Shown here: piece after piece, positions 7,809-15,530 of the stretch
How positions within the stretch are numbered: position 1 is the first letter of the stretch
Layout of the letters: each line of letters opens with the position of its first letter
Origin: an uncultured Lactobacillus sp.
Lineage (GTDB): Bacteria; Bacillota; Bacilli; Lactobacillales; Lactobacillaceae
Direction: 5' to 3'
DNA: 51,497 bases
NCBI RefSeq assembly: GCF_947367125.1
Contig: NZ_CANBCQ010000014.1
Location: 1-51,497 of the forward strand
Made by a program: the position numbers and the translations under genes
The notes under the pieces: model-generated
The model's input: the letters and a program-made list of their open reading frames with translations, nothing else
The model's database searches: none
Told to the model about the DNA's origin: nothing

Positions 7809-8063
7809 ATGAACTTAAACAAGAAAGCACTTTGGATTATCGGCACCCTACTTACCTCTGCTGTTGCAGGAAGTTTCTTTTATTTGAATATTCACAATAA
7901 TTCTGCAACTACTTTTGCAGTAATTCTAGCTGGGATAGCTCTATATTTTCTTTTTGAAACTGGCCAGCTTTATCAAAAGATCTGGATTAAAGTTTTAGTA
8001 TATCTAATTGATGCCATCTGGATCATGATTATATTGCTAACAATTAGTCTGTTAATTCACTAA
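7809..8063 (+). CDS. Small membrane protein of unknown function
   Basis: An 84-residue protein with three hydrophobic segments: ALWIIGTLLTSAVAGSFFYL, FAVILAGIALYFLFETG, and a last one near VYLIDAIWIMIILLTISLLI. TGGAG at 7796-7800 sits 8 nt before the ATG at 7809, so this start is preferred to the GTG at 7800. It stands alone between a terminator and the XRE/DUF4097 pair. I recognise no family. Confidence 0.65.
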   Translation: MNLNKKALWIIGTLLTSAVAGSFFYLNIHNNSATTFAVILAGIALYFLFETGQLYQKIWIKVLVYLIDAIWIMIILLTISLLIH

Positions 8064-8205
8064 ATTCGATAATTTTTTACATAAAATAATTCAAGTTGAC
8101 AAAAAGCAAACACCATTTGACAAGATTCTGCTAATATTTGCTCGACATTTTTAGCGAAAAAAGCCAATATTAAGTTATGAATTTTCAAATGAGGAGTAAA
8201 AATGA

Positions 8206-8562
8206 ATGATAGATATTCAAGCAATTGGTCAACGCATCAAAAACTATCGCGAAAATGCTAAATTAACTCAAGATAATCTTGCACAAAAGTTAAATGTTTC
8301 TCGCCAATCAGTTTCTAAATGGGAAAAAGGCGGTTCTTTACCAGATATTGATCGTTTAGTAACCATGAGTGAATTATTTGATATCTCTCTAGATAATTTG
8401 ATCTTAGGTAAAGATAAAAATGTTCAAAAAGTCGTTCTAGAAAAATCGCCCTCTACCCATCTTAATTTTTGGGATTTTTTAGCAAAATATTGGTGGATTA
8501 TCCTTATTCTTTTACCATTAATCGGTGATGCTATTTCTGAAATTATTGAAGCTTTTTCATAG
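8206..8562 (+). CDS. XRE-family regulator with C-terminal membrane segment
   Basis: Residues 4-60 are a Cro/CI-type helix-turn-helix (IGQRIKNYRENAKLTQDNLA, VSRQSVSKWEKGGSLPDIDR). Residues about 90-115 are hydrophobic (YWWIILILLPLIGDAISEII), predicting a membrane anchor. The total of 118 residues is longer than a bare HTH protein. GAGGAG at 8191-8196 supports the start at 8206 over the out-of-frame ATG at 8202. The DUF4097 lipoprotein gene follows 10 nt downstream, so the two form an operon. A membrane-tethered regulator beside an exported beta-solenoid protein suggests envelope sensing, by inference only. Confidence 0.75.
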   Translation: MIDIQAIGQRIKNYRENAKLTQDNLAQKLNVSRQSVSKWEKGGSLPDIDRLVTMSELFDISLDNLILGKDKNVQKVVLEKSPSTHLNFWDFLAKYWWIILILLPLIGDAISEIIEAFS

Positions 8563-8572
8563 GAGTAAAAAA

Positions 8573-9301
8573 ATGAAAAGACAAATCTTTTTAATTACCT
8601 TATTATTCACAATATTAGTTAGTTTATCTGGCTGTCAATTTATCCCACACCATTACACTAATATTGGACCTACAATCAAGAAAAACATGACTCAACAAAA
8701 CTTCGATGAAATTGATGCCGATGTAAGTTTATTAAATTTCAATTTACAGGCAAGCAATCATCCTAAAGTCATTTATCATGGTGGTACAAAAATAAAGCCC
8801 CTAGTTAAAGTTAAAAATGGCAAATTAATTATTCGTGATCATCATCATGTTTTAATTAATATTAACAACAACGAAAATAACTATTTGACTATCTATCTAC
8901 CTAAAAAGCAATTGACTAAAATCAAAATCAACACTGATGATGGTGATATTAGTTGTTATGGTCAAGTAAAGGCCAAAAATTTGATCCTTAATAGTGATGA
9001 TGGTGATATCAATGCTGATTCCTTTAATGTAACAAACGGCTCAATCGATTCTGACGATGGAGATATTCAAATCCAGAAATTGCATTCAATTTCTGGATTC
9101 AAAGCCATATCTGATGATGGCGATATTTCAATCAAAAATTGTAATGCTCCAGGCGTAAATTTGAGCTCCGGCGATGGGGATGTTACCTATCGTCATCACA
9201 ATTATAACGATGATGATGGTGGCTCTTACCAACAAAATTTACATAGTAAGAATGTCTTAATTGCAAATAGCGATGATGGCGACATTAAAGTAAATAATTA
9301 A
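8573..9301 (+). CDS. DUF4097-type lipoprotein with SDDGDI repeats
   Basis: The start is the ATG at 8573 behind AGGAG. A lipoprotein signal ends in the lipobox LSGC (Cys 21). The remainder has strand-turn repeats typical of DUF4097 ('putative auto-transporter adhesin head'-like) proteins. The motif DDGDI recurs in TDDGDIS, SDDGDIN, SDDGDIQ, SDDGDIS and SDDGDIK, plus one variant GDGDVT, spaced about 17-35 residues, as in a beta-solenoid. Such proteins accompany envelope-stress regulators in Firmicutes. It would sit on the outer face of the membrane. Ligand unknown; the acidic DDGD turns could bind cations. Confidence 0.78.
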   Translation: MKRQIFLITLLFTILVSLSGCQFIPHHYTNIGPTIKKNMTQQNFDEIDADVSLLNFNLQASNHPKVIYHGGTKIKPLVKVKNGKLIIRDHHHVLININNNENNYLTIYLPKKQLTKIKINTDDGDISCYGQVKAKNLILNSDDGDINADSFNVTNGSIDSDDGDIQIQKLHSISGFKAISDDGDISIKNCNAPGVNLSSGDGDVTYRHHNYNDDDGGSYQQNLHSKNVLIANSDDGDIKVNN

Positions 9302-9315
9302 ATCTTAAAATTGAG

Positions 9316-9341
9316 AAACATGCGCAAAAGCATGCTTTTTT
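9316..9341 (+). terminator. Weak intrinsic terminator after the DUF4097 gene
   Basis: Short stem ACATGC...GCATG(C) followed by six T. Confidence 0.55.
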
Positions 9342-9353
9342 ATCGCATCAAAG

Positions 9354-9392
9354 TTTACAAATGTAGATTTTAAGTGTATAGTTACATTTGTA
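9354..9392 (+). promoter_or_regulatory. Copper-operon promoter with two cop boxes
   Basis: TTTACA (9354-9359), 17 nt, TATAGT (9377-9382). Two cop-box operators of the TACAnnTGTA type occur: TACAAATGTA at 9356-9365 overlapping the -35, and TACATTTGTA at 9383-9392 just after the -10. The two are mirror images with shared GTTTACAAATGTA arms. This is the layout bound by CopY repressors. Confidence 0.9.
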
Positions 9393-9409
9393 AACAAAAG
9401 GAGGAAAAG

Positions 9410-9850
9410 ATGGTTACTCTTCAAGAAAAAGAAAGTACAATTTCCGATAGTGAGTGGGAAGTTATGCGGATTATTTGGACCCTTGAACCTGTTAGTTCAA
9501 CTAAAATAATTCAAGAACTGCAAGCTAAAAAAGAATGGTCAGGATCTACCATTAAGACGCTGTTACGCCGCTTAGTTAACAAAAATTTACTTGCTACTTC
9601 TAAAGAGGGTCGACGTTTTATTTATTCTGCTAAAATCAATCAGACTCAAGTAATGACAGAGGCAGCACAAGAATTATTGAATCGCATGTGCGATATGCAT
9701 AAAGGTGAAGTTTTACTACAATTGCTTGCTAACTCGCCTATTTCCAAAAGTGATTTAGCTAAAATAAAACAAAAAATTAACGAGAAAGAAAAAAGTGCTC
9801 CTGAACATGTTCCTTGCAATTGTCTGTCAGGGAAAAAGCACTTTTGCTAG
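9410..9850 (+). CDS. copY: CopY-type copper-responsive repressor
   Basis: A 146-residue BlaI/MecI/CopY-family protein. The winged-helix N-terminus reads ISDSEWEVMRIIWTLEPVSS, then GSTIKTLLRRLVNK. The tail has cysteines CNCLSGKKHFC. Classical CopY ends CxCxxxxCxC, whereas here the second half is a single Cys at the very C-terminus. The zinc/copper switch may therefore be altered. The true start is the ATG behind AAAGGAGG (9399-9406), not the upstream GTG, which overlaps the operators. It is first in a four-gene operon whose promoter carries two cop boxes, and is expected to release DNA when Cu(I) displaces Zn(II). Confidence 0.88.
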   Translation: MVTLQEKESTISDSEWEVMRIIWTLEPVSSTKIIQELQAKKEWSGSTIKTLLRRLVNKNLLATSKEGRRFIYSAKINQTQVMTEAAQELLNRMCDMHKGEVLLQLLANSPISKSDLAKIKQKINEKEKSAPEHVPCNCLSGKKHFC

Positions 9851-9861
9851 GAGAATTAAAA

Positions 9862-10239
9862 ATGAGTATTTCAAAAATTATCATTCTTATTGTTGCCATT
9901 GCCTTAATCGGCTTCATTCTTTGGTGGTTTTTCGGCAAACACGAAGAAGCCGTTGGTACTGCCAATGTTGATCAAGGCGTTCAAGAGGTAAATATTGTGG
10001 TTAACGGAGGCTATTCCCCAGCTACGGTTGTCCTTAAGCAAGGTGTTCCTGCTAAAGTCAACTTTGACATGCAAGATTCAACTGCCTGTTTATCACACGT
10101 TGTCTTTGAACAACTTGGCGTAAATAAAGATTTAACTAAACAAAAAATTACTACAATTGAAATTCCAACTGACAAAAAAGGCACTTATAACTTCGCTTGC
10201 GGGATGGATATGTTTCATGGGAAGATTGAGGTCAAATAA
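9862..10239 (+). CDS. Membrane-anchored cupredoxin-domain protein
   Basis: A 125-residue protein with an N-terminal membrane span (residues 4-26, IIILIVAIALIGFILWWFFG) and an outward cupredoxin-1-type domain (VNIVVNGGYSPATVVLKQG). Candidate copper ligands are ACLSH and ACGMDMFHG near the end. The start is the ATG at 9862 behind GGAG at 9851-9854. Its stop overlaps the next start by one base. It probably captures or hands over copper at the cell surface for the ATPase encoded downstream, which lacks its own metal-binding domain. Confidence 0.82.
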   Translation: MSISKIIILIVAIALIGFILWWFFGKHEEAVGTANVDQGVQEVNIVVNGGYSPATVVLKQGVPAKVNFDMQDSTACLSHVVFEQLGVNKDLTKQKITTIEIPTDKKGTYNFACGMDMFHGKIEVK

Positions 10240-10526
10240 TGAGTATTTTTTCAAAAAATCAAACTAAAAAAGTTGTCGTTAACGCAGAAAATCATGGTTA
10301 CAAGCCAGAAGTAGTTACCTTCAAGCAAGGTAAGCCGGCTCAACTTAAATTTATTCCATCAGATAATATGGGCTGTATGAATGAAGTTGTTTCTAAAGAT
10401 TTAGATTTTGACCAAAAACTTGATGGTCAAAAAGAAGTAACGATTAATATTCCAACTGATAGGCCTGGTACTTACAATTATGCCTGCGGGATGGATATGT
10501 TTCATGGAAAGATCGTGGTTAAATGA
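10239..10526 (+). CDS. Second, soluble cupredoxin-domain protein
   Basis: A 95-residue cupredoxin domain resembling that of the upstream gene ([20 protein letters not shown]; ending [14 protein letters not shown]) but without a signal or membrane anchor. Where the first copy has ACLSH this one has GCMNE, so one candidate histidine ligand is missing while the Cys/Met/His cluster at the end is kept. It overlaps both neighbours (TAATG upstream, ATGA downstream), implying translational coupling. It likely acts as a cytoplasmic copper-binding partner of the ATPase, replacing a fused N-terminal domain. Confidence 0.8.
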   Translation: MSIFSKNQTKKVVVNAENHGYKPEVVTFKQGKPAQLKFIPSDNMGCMNEVVSKDLDFDQKLDGQKEVTINIPTDRPGTYNYACGMDMFHGKIVVK

Positions 10527-12454
10527 TGAAACTTTCTAATATTCAACGCTTCTGGATTTCCTTTATACTCTCAATCCCAATGCTCATTCAGATGATTGCC
10601 ATGCCATTTCACTGGATGATGCCTGGATATAATTGGATTGCTTTTGTTACAACAACAATTATCATGGCGATCTCAGCTGCACCATACTGGAAGAGTGCCT
10701 GGGGAGCCTTTAAGCATCATAACGCCAACATGAACACTCTAGTTGCAGTTGGTACGTCTGTGGCCTACTTCTACAGCATTTATGCCATGTTCACCAGCCG
10801 CGAAGTTTACTTTGAAAGTGCCGCTTATGTAACGATCTTCGTTTTACTTGGCGACGCAATGGAAGAAAAAATGCATAATAACGCTTCTAACGCCTTAGCT
10901 AAGCTAGTTGACTTACAAGCCAAAGCCGCCGAAGTATTGCGTAACGGTGAATTCGTTAAGGTTCCCCTTGACCAAGTTAAACCTGGTGATACGATTCGCG
11001 TAAAACCTGGTGAAAAGATTCCAGTTGATGGCGTTATTCTCGACGGTTCAACCACCATTGATGAATCAATGGTTACTGGTGAAAGTATGCCAGTCACTAA
11101 GAAAAAAGGCGATAATGTAGTTGGCTCAACTATTAATACTAATGGTACTTTTACTTTTAAGGCTACCAAGGTTGGTAGTGATACAATGCTCGCCCAAATT
11201 GTTGATTTGGTTAAAAAAGCACAGACTAGTCACGCTCCAATTCAAAATTTAACTGATAAGATCTCTAATATCTTTGTCCCAGCTGTTTTAATCATTGCGA
11301 TTATTACTTTCATTGTTTGGTATGTCTTCTTAGGAGCCAGCCTAGTTAGTGCAATCCTGTTTGCAGTATCTGTCGTTGTAATTGCTTGTCCATGTGCATT
11401 AGGTCTAGCTACCCCTACTGCATTAATGGTTGGTACAGCACGTAGTGCCAAGATGGGTGTTTTGATTAAAAATGGTGAAGTACTTCAAGAAGTCAGTGAC
11501 ATTAATACCGTTGTTTTCGACAAAACTGGTACGATTACTGTTGGTAAACCGCAAGTTACTAATGTTGTAGGTGATAAAAACAAAGTTTTAGCTATTGCAG
11601 CTAGCTTAGAAGAAAACTCTGAACACCCCTTAGCAACTGCTGTAGTTAAAGCAGCAAAAGAAGCCAATATTACAATTGAACCGATTAAAAATTTTGCGGC
11701 TATTGAGGGCCGCGGTGTTAAGGCTAACTATAATGATCAAGAAGCTTTTGTTGGTAGTGATAAGTTGCTTACTGATATAAATATTTCCCAGGAAATGAAG
11801 AGTCAGGCAGTTCAACTACAAAAAGAAGCTAAAACTGTAGTTTATGTTGGCCTAGGTAGTGACATCATTGGATTGATTGCAATTCAAGATGTACCTAAAG
11901 CAAGTTCTAAGCAAGCAATTGCAGAACTGAAAGAGCATGGCTTAAAGACCGTCATGCTTACAGGTGATAACCAAAATGTTGCCGAAGCAATTGGGCGCGA
12001 AGTTGGTATTGATCAAGTTATAGCAGGCGTTTTGCCAACCGAAAAAGCTGCTGAGATTAAGAAATTGCAGGATGAAGGCAATAAAGTAGCATTTGTTGGT
12101 GACGGGATTAATGACGCACCTGCATTGTCTACAGCTGATGTCGGAATCGCTATGGGATCAGGTACTGATATTGCAATTGAATCTGGCGGTATCGTCCTTG
12201 TTCAAAACGACTTAATGGGTGTTGTCAGAGCACTAGAAATATCTAAGAAGACGTTCAATCGAATCAAATTAAACCTCTTCTGGGCTTTGATTTACAACAC
12301 GGTTGGCATTCCAATTGCTGCGGGTTTATTCATGGCTTTTGGCGTGCAGCTTAGTCCTGAACTTGCAGGCTTAGCTATGGCGTTTTCTTCTGTTTCAGTT
12401 GTCACTAGTTCACTTTTGTTAAACAAAACAAAAATAGCTGGTACAGCAGCTTAA
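10523..12454 (+). CDS. Copper-translocating P1B-type ATPase
   Basis: A 643-residue P-type ATPase. Visible motifs are TGES (phosphatase loop), [12 protein letters not shown] (metal-binding CPC in a transmembrane helix), DKTGTIT (phosphorylated Asp), SEHPLA (HP motif of P1B pumps), MLTGDN and [10 protein letters not shown]. No heavy-metal-associated domain precedes the first membrane helices. The copper specificity is supported by the CPC motif and the CopY/cop-box context. It could be named copA or copB; homologues are annotated both ways, so no symbol is given. Expected function is Cu(I) export. Confidence 0.92.
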   Translation: MMKLSNIQRFWISFILSIPMLIQMIAMPFHWMMPGYNWIAFVTTTIIMAISAAPYWKSAWGAFKHHNANMNTLVAVGTSVAYFYSIYAMFTSREVYFESAAYVTIFVLLGDAMEEKMHNNASNALAKLVDLQAKAAEVLRNGEFVKVPLDQVKPGDTIRVKPGEKIPVDGVILDGSTTIDESMVTGESMPVTKKKGDNVVGSTINTNGTFTFKATKVGSDTMLAQIVDLVKKAQTSHAPIQNLTDKISNIFVPAVLIIAIITFIVWYVFLGASLVSAILFAVSVVVIACPCALGLATPTALMVGTARSAKMGVLIKNGEVLQEVSDINTVVFDKTGTITVGKPQVTNVVGDKNKVLAIAASLEENSEHPLATAVVKAAKEANITIEPIKNFAAIEGRGVKANYNDQEAFVGSDKLLTDINISQEMKSQAVQLQKEAKTVVYVGLGSDIIGLIAIQDVPKASSKQAIAELKEHGLKTVMLTGDNQNVAEAIGREVGIDQVIAGVLPTEKAAEIKKLQDEGNKVAFVGDGINDAPALSTADVGIAMGSGTDIAIESGGIVLVQNDLMGVVRALEISKKTFNRIKLNLFWALIYNTVGIPIAAGLFMAFGVQLSPELAGLAMAFSSVSVVTSSLLLNKTKIAGTAA

Positions 12455-12457
12455 GCT

Positions 12458-13102
12458 TTAAAGTAAGATAATTCTTCGACCGGATATTTTGATCCGGTTT
12501 TCTTTTTGCAATTTTTTTAATTTTCGGCTTAATGTTTCAGGAGTAATCCCTAAATACGAAGCCAAGTCTTTCTTTTTTAACTTTAATTCAATTACATTGC
12601 TTCCTTGTTTCTTAGATAAGTCTTTCAAATAAGCCACTATTCGCTCTTGTGCATTCATTGAATTACGTCGAATAGAATTAGTCTCAATTATGACCAACTG
12701 CTCACCAAAGCTGTTAAGCAAATTTAAGGCCAAATCTGGTGTTCTTTTTAATAATTTTTGAAAATCCTGTCGCTCAATGGAACATACATAGGTATCTTGC
12801 AATGCTTCAATAAAATTTTCTTGGATATTATCTCGAAATAGATTCTGTTGGCCGTCAGCATCTCCTTTGTTTAAAATACCCAATACAGTCTCCTTGCCAT
12901 CTTCATTGATGCTATAAATCTTAGCACTGCCTTGATCTAAGAAAATCATCCCATCCTTGCCATCGCCTGGTTGGCGAATAATACTGCCTTTAGGGAAATA
13001 TTCTTGATGCGTTGAAATTGGCACCAATTTTTCAATCATTTTTACTGGAAGATTATTAAAAATTGTTGCCTTACTAATACATGCTACTGGTGAATGTGTC
13101 AT
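12458..13102 (-). CDS. Crp/Fnr-family regulator (FLP-like)
   Basis: The 214-residue form starts at the ATG at 13102, which has GGGAG at 13108-13114 on the minus strand. Longer forms back to 13177 would overlap the promoter of the divergent gene. A cyclic-nucleotide-binding-like fold (PKGSIIRQPGDGKDGMIFLDQG) is followed by a C-terminal HTH, KKDLASYLGITPETLSRKL. The E-x-x-S-R pattern in the recognition helix is that of FNR, which reads TTGAT. There is no FNR [4Fe-4S] cysteine cluster. Two cysteines, at about residues 8 and 107, resemble the pair that forms a redox disulfide in L. casei FLP. It is probably a redox- or oxygen-responsive regulator acting on the gene at 13204. Confidence 0.85.
   Translation of the reverse strand: MTHSPVACISKATIFNNLPVKMIEKLVPISTHQEYFPKGSIIRQPGDGKDGMIFLDQGSAKIYSINEDGKETVLGILNKGDADGQQNLFRDNIQENFIEALQDTYVCSIERQDFQKLLKRTPDLALNLLNSFGEQLVIIETNSIRRNSMNAQERIVAYLKDLSKKQGSNVIELKLKKKDLASYLGITPETLSRKLKKLQKENRIKISGRRIILL
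12479..12508 (+). terminator. Terminator of the copper operon
   Basis: ACCGGAT-attttg-ATCCGGT followed by TTTCTTTTT. It lies inside the convergent Crp/Fnr coding end. Confidence 0.7.
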
Positions 13103-13120
13103 TAAAAAGTCTCCCATTTC

Positions 13121-13161
13121 TTGACTTAAATCAAGTAATTTTTCTAACATCCTACTATAAT
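13121..13161 (+). promoter_or_regulatory. FNR-type box and activated promoter
   Basis: TTGACTTAAATCAA (13121-13134) matches the FNR/FLP consensus TTGATnnnnATCAA except for one base. A perfect TATAAT lies at 13156-13161, but the -35 position is poor (AAGTAA). The box centre lies about 41 nt before the inferred transcription start near 13168-13169, the classic class II activator position. The box also lies 19-32 nt upstream of the regulator's own start. Confidence 0.8.
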
Positions 13162-13203
13162 GAAGATGACAATACAAGTAGAGTAGAAAGGAAGGTTTTA
13201 TTT

Positions 13204-13758
13204 ATGACTAAGTATATTGCACATATTACACCTTTAAATGCTGACAAGATCGGTACCAAAGCTCACGGTACCGCTACTTTTGAAGAAAATGGTGACAACT
13301 TACATATTCACGTTGAGATGTTTGACACTCCAGCCAATATTGAACACTGGGAACATTTTCATGGCTTCGCTGACGGTAAAAAAGCTCATGTACCAACTTC
13401 AGCTCAAGACGTTAACCATGATGGTTTCATCGACCTACCAGAAACCGAACCAGTCTCCGGCACAACAATGGTGCCGTTAGACGACGCACCACAAGATATG
13501 AACATTCCACACGACGGCTATCCTGTTGCAGATGCTAATGGCCATTATGAATACGATATCGATGTCCCACTTGACAAACTTCAAACTAAGTTTGCAGATG
13601 CCTTTGGTAGCCGTGATTTACGATTAGACAAGCGCGTAGTTTACGTTCACGGTGTGCCTGCAAGTCTTGAATTGCCTGCAAGTGTTGCTGGTGATGTAAT
13701 GAGTTACGATGCTCATACAACTCTACCAATTGCTGCTGGTGAGATTGAAAAAGCCTAA
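13204..13758 (+). CDS. Histidine-rich cytoplasmic protein, FNR-box target
   Basis: A 184-residue protein without signal peptide. The N-terminal half resembles the beta-strand/His pattern of CHRD or Cu-Zn SOD-like folds: HGTATFEENGDNLHIHVEMF, then EHWEHFHGF. An acidic stretch DVNHDGFIDLPE (EF-hand-like) follows. I do not recognise a named family with confidence. AGGAAGG precedes the ATG. Divergent transcription from the Crp/Fnr gene and the FNR-type box suggest a role in redox or oxidative stress. The nearby copper operon and the many histidines make metal binding plausible. Confidence 0.7.
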   Translation: MTKYIAHITPLNADKIGTKAHGTATFEENGDNLHIHVEMFDTPANIEHWEHFHGFADGKKAHVPTSAQDVNHDGFIDLPETEPVSGTTMVPLDDAPQDMNIPHDGYPVADANGHYEYDIDVPLDKLQTKFADAFGSRDLRLDKRVVYVHGVPASLELPASVAGDVMSYDAHTTLPIAAGEIEKA

Positions 13759-13775
13759 AATAAGCAATTGTACGA

Positions 13776-13806
13776 AAAGAGGGTCTGTAATTACGGACTC
13801 TTTTTT
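13776..13806 (+). terminator. Intrinsic terminator
   Basis: GTCTGT-aatt-ACGGAC core stem extended by AGA/TCT with a bulge, then six T. Confidence 0.75.
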
Positions 13807-13860
13807 GCATATTTGCTTATTTTTTGATAGCATGGGTATGGATTATGTAAAGTATTTATC

Positions 13861-13902
13861 AAAGGAGATGTATTTTAAGCAAGCTTTGATCTTGCTCTTA
13901 TG
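13861..13902 (+). promoter_or_regulatory. Distant ribosome site bridged by a hairpin
   Basis: AAAGGAG (13861-13867) is the only good ribosome site but lies 33 nt before the ATG at 13900. Between them AGCAAG (13878-13883) and CTTGCT (13891-13896) can pair with a 7-nt loop, which would shorten the effective distance to about 14 nt. Confidence 0.35.
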
Positions 13903-15276
13903 GAAAATAACCAGCAAACTATTCAAGAAGAAAAACGTAAAAGATTTATTAAAACTAAAAAGAATTATAAGCGTGCACCACTGATGTCCGTTCACTTAAG
14001 AGTGATGGTAGCCGTTGTCTTAGGCCAAATCGCCTGCGGTTACTCTTTAGGAATTAGTGGTACCGCCCTTTCTAACGCAGCTAAATATATTCAAATTAGC
14101 GATCTTTGGACTGGATTAATCGGAGCTGGTGCCCTCATTGGCCTAGCTGGCAGTCTCTTGATCGGCCGCCTCTCTGATAAAATCGGCCGCCGCAAGTTAC
14201 TAATGTGGAATATGTATATTTTAGCTGCTTTTTCATTACTTCACTTAGTGACAGCTAGCCTTGTTTTAACCTTCCTGATCCGCATCGGGATTGGACTAAT
14301 GATCGCTGTTGACTACACCGTCGGAAACGCCCTATTAACTGAATGGCTGCCTAAGGGTGAAGACAGCAAGCGCCAGAGTCATTTATTGATCTATTGGACA
14401 ATCGGATTTATTCTATCCTACTTGACTGGTAGTTTTATTACTAGCTTTGGTAATTATACTTGGCAAATAATCTTGGCAACTGGCGCAATTCCTGCATTAA
14501 TTGCGGCTATTTTTAGAAGCCTTTTCCCACTACCTGCTTCACCAAGCTGGCTAGCAAGCAAAGGAAAAGTTAAGAGTGCCAATAAGATTATTCGCAAGCA
14601 TATGGGACACAAATGGTGCTTACCAGCACATTTCATGAAGCGCGATAAAAAGAAAACGCCTAAAAATATTTCCTGGGCAATATTATTTTCCAAACAATAT
14701 TTGCGGCATACCTTAGTCGGTGGGATTTTCTATGCTTGCCAAGCTTTCTCATTCTTTGGCATCAGTATTTTCTTGCCACTCTTGCTGCAAAGCATGAATA
14801 TCATCAGTGGAAATGTCTCTGGAATTATCTATAACGGCGGAATGTTTATCGGTGTATTAATTGGGACCTGGATTTTTAATAAAGTTAGCCGTCGCTTTTA
14901 CCTGATCAGCAACTTCTTAGTTTCTGGCGTATTAATCGGGATTTTGGCAATTGTACCTAATTTGAATTCCATGCTTAAGTTGGGAATCTTTACTTTATTT
15001 GCCATCATTTTATCCGCCGGTTTAATTTTAGATTATCCTTACCCAACTGAATTGTTTGATCTCAAGGTGCGAGCAACCGGCGTAGGTACTTGTATCACAA
15101 TTAGCCGGATTGGGGCTGCAGCAGGGACCTTCTTATTGCCGGTTTTAACAAATGTTGGTGGTGCTAGCTTGGCAATGCTAGTCTGTGCCATTGTCTTGCT
15201 CTTTGCCTTTGTGGTCTGCCTCATCTGGGCACCTGAGACCTCACCCCAATTTATAAAAAATAAAGAAAATAACTAA
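13900..15276 (+). CDS. MFS transporter, sugar-porter-like
   Basis: A 458-residue transporter with about twelve membrane helices after a basic 28-residue N-terminal tail. The MFS loop signature between helices 2 and 3 is clear (GRLSDKIGRRKLL), and the second-half equivalent is weak. FLIRIGIGLMIAVDYTVGNA and EWLPKG resemble the sugar-porter branch. Substrate unknown. The chosen ATG lacks a nearby ribosome site; the next in-frame ATG, at 13984, would remove only the basic tail. Confidence 0.82.
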   Translation: MENNQQTIQEEKRKRFIKTKKNYKRAPLMSVHLRVMVAVVLGQIACGYSLGISGTALSNAAKYIQISDLWTGLIGAGALIGLAGSLLIGRLSDKIGRRKLLMWNMYILAAFSLLHLVTASLVLTFLIRIGIGLMIAVDYTVGNALLTEWLPKGEDSKRQSHLLIYWTIGFILSYLTGSFITSFGNYTWQIILATGAIPALIAAIFRSLFPLPASPSWLASKGKVKSANKIIRKHMGHKWCLPAHFMKRDKKKTPKNISWAILFSKQYLRHTLVGGIFYACQAFSFFGISIFLPLLLQSMNIISGNVSGIIYNGGMFIGVLIGTWIFNKVSRRFYLISNFLVSGVLIGILAIVPNLNSMLKLGIFTLFAIILSAGLILDYPYPTELFDLKVRATGVGTCITISRIGAAAGTFLLPVLTNVGGASLAMLVCAIVLLFAFVVCLIWAPETSPQFIKNKENN

Positions 15277-15288
15277 ATTATCATATTA

Positions 15289-15322
15289 AAAAGACAGATT
15301 GCGCATGCAACCTGTCTTTTTT
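15289..15322. terminator. Bidirectional terminator between MFS gene and the 49-residue gene
   Basis: AAAAGACAG ... CTGTCTTTT enclosing TTGCgcatGCAA, with A and T runs on the two sides. It overlaps the stop of the convergent small gene. Confidence 0.8.
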
Positions 15323-15470
15323 ACTTATCTTTTTTCTTTTTATCTTTAGAATCCTTGTTCAACAATTCTTCTGGATCCTTATGCTTAGGTGTCTTCTTTG
15401 GATCTGGTACAGTCGCAAAGCGATCAAGCATCTTCTGTAAGTTATTAGGGTTGTCAAAAGTTAATCCCAT
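15321..15470 (-). CDS. Small SPJ_0845-family-like protein, 49 residues
   Basis: A short gene on the minus strand with an ATG at 15470 preceded by AAAGGAAG. The product begins MGLTFDNPNNLQKMLDRFA, continues VPDPKKTPKHKDPEELL and ends in a Lys/Asp-rich tail. The N-terminus resembles the uncharacterised SPJ_0845-type short proteins of Lactobacillales, from memory. It is highly charged, cytoplasmic and of unknown function. The assignment rests on the start pattern, ribosome site and codon structure. Confidence 0.65.
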   Translation of the reverse strand: MGLTFDNPNNLQKMLDRFATVPDPKKTPKHKDPEELLNKDSKDKKKKDK

Positions 15471-15530
15471 AAAACATCTTCCTTTCGTTTCTTTAATTAT
15501 ATTAGAAATTTCTGGTTACTGACAATAAAT

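Noticed and set aside
8096..8122. Two TTGACA hexamers 15 nt apart upstream of the XRE/DUF4097 pair
   Set aside because: They look like -35 elements, but neither has a convincing -10 at 16-18 nt, so no promoter is called.
12458..13177. Longer 239-residue start for the Crp/Fnr regulator
   Set aside because: The extra 25 codons run through the FNR box and the TATAAT of the divergent gene, and the ATG at 13102 has a better ribosome site.
13709..13984. Open frame between the His-rich protein and the MFS transporter
   Set aside because: It overlaps both genes and spans a terminator; only its last 38 codons have a possible start, with the ribosome site touching the ATG.
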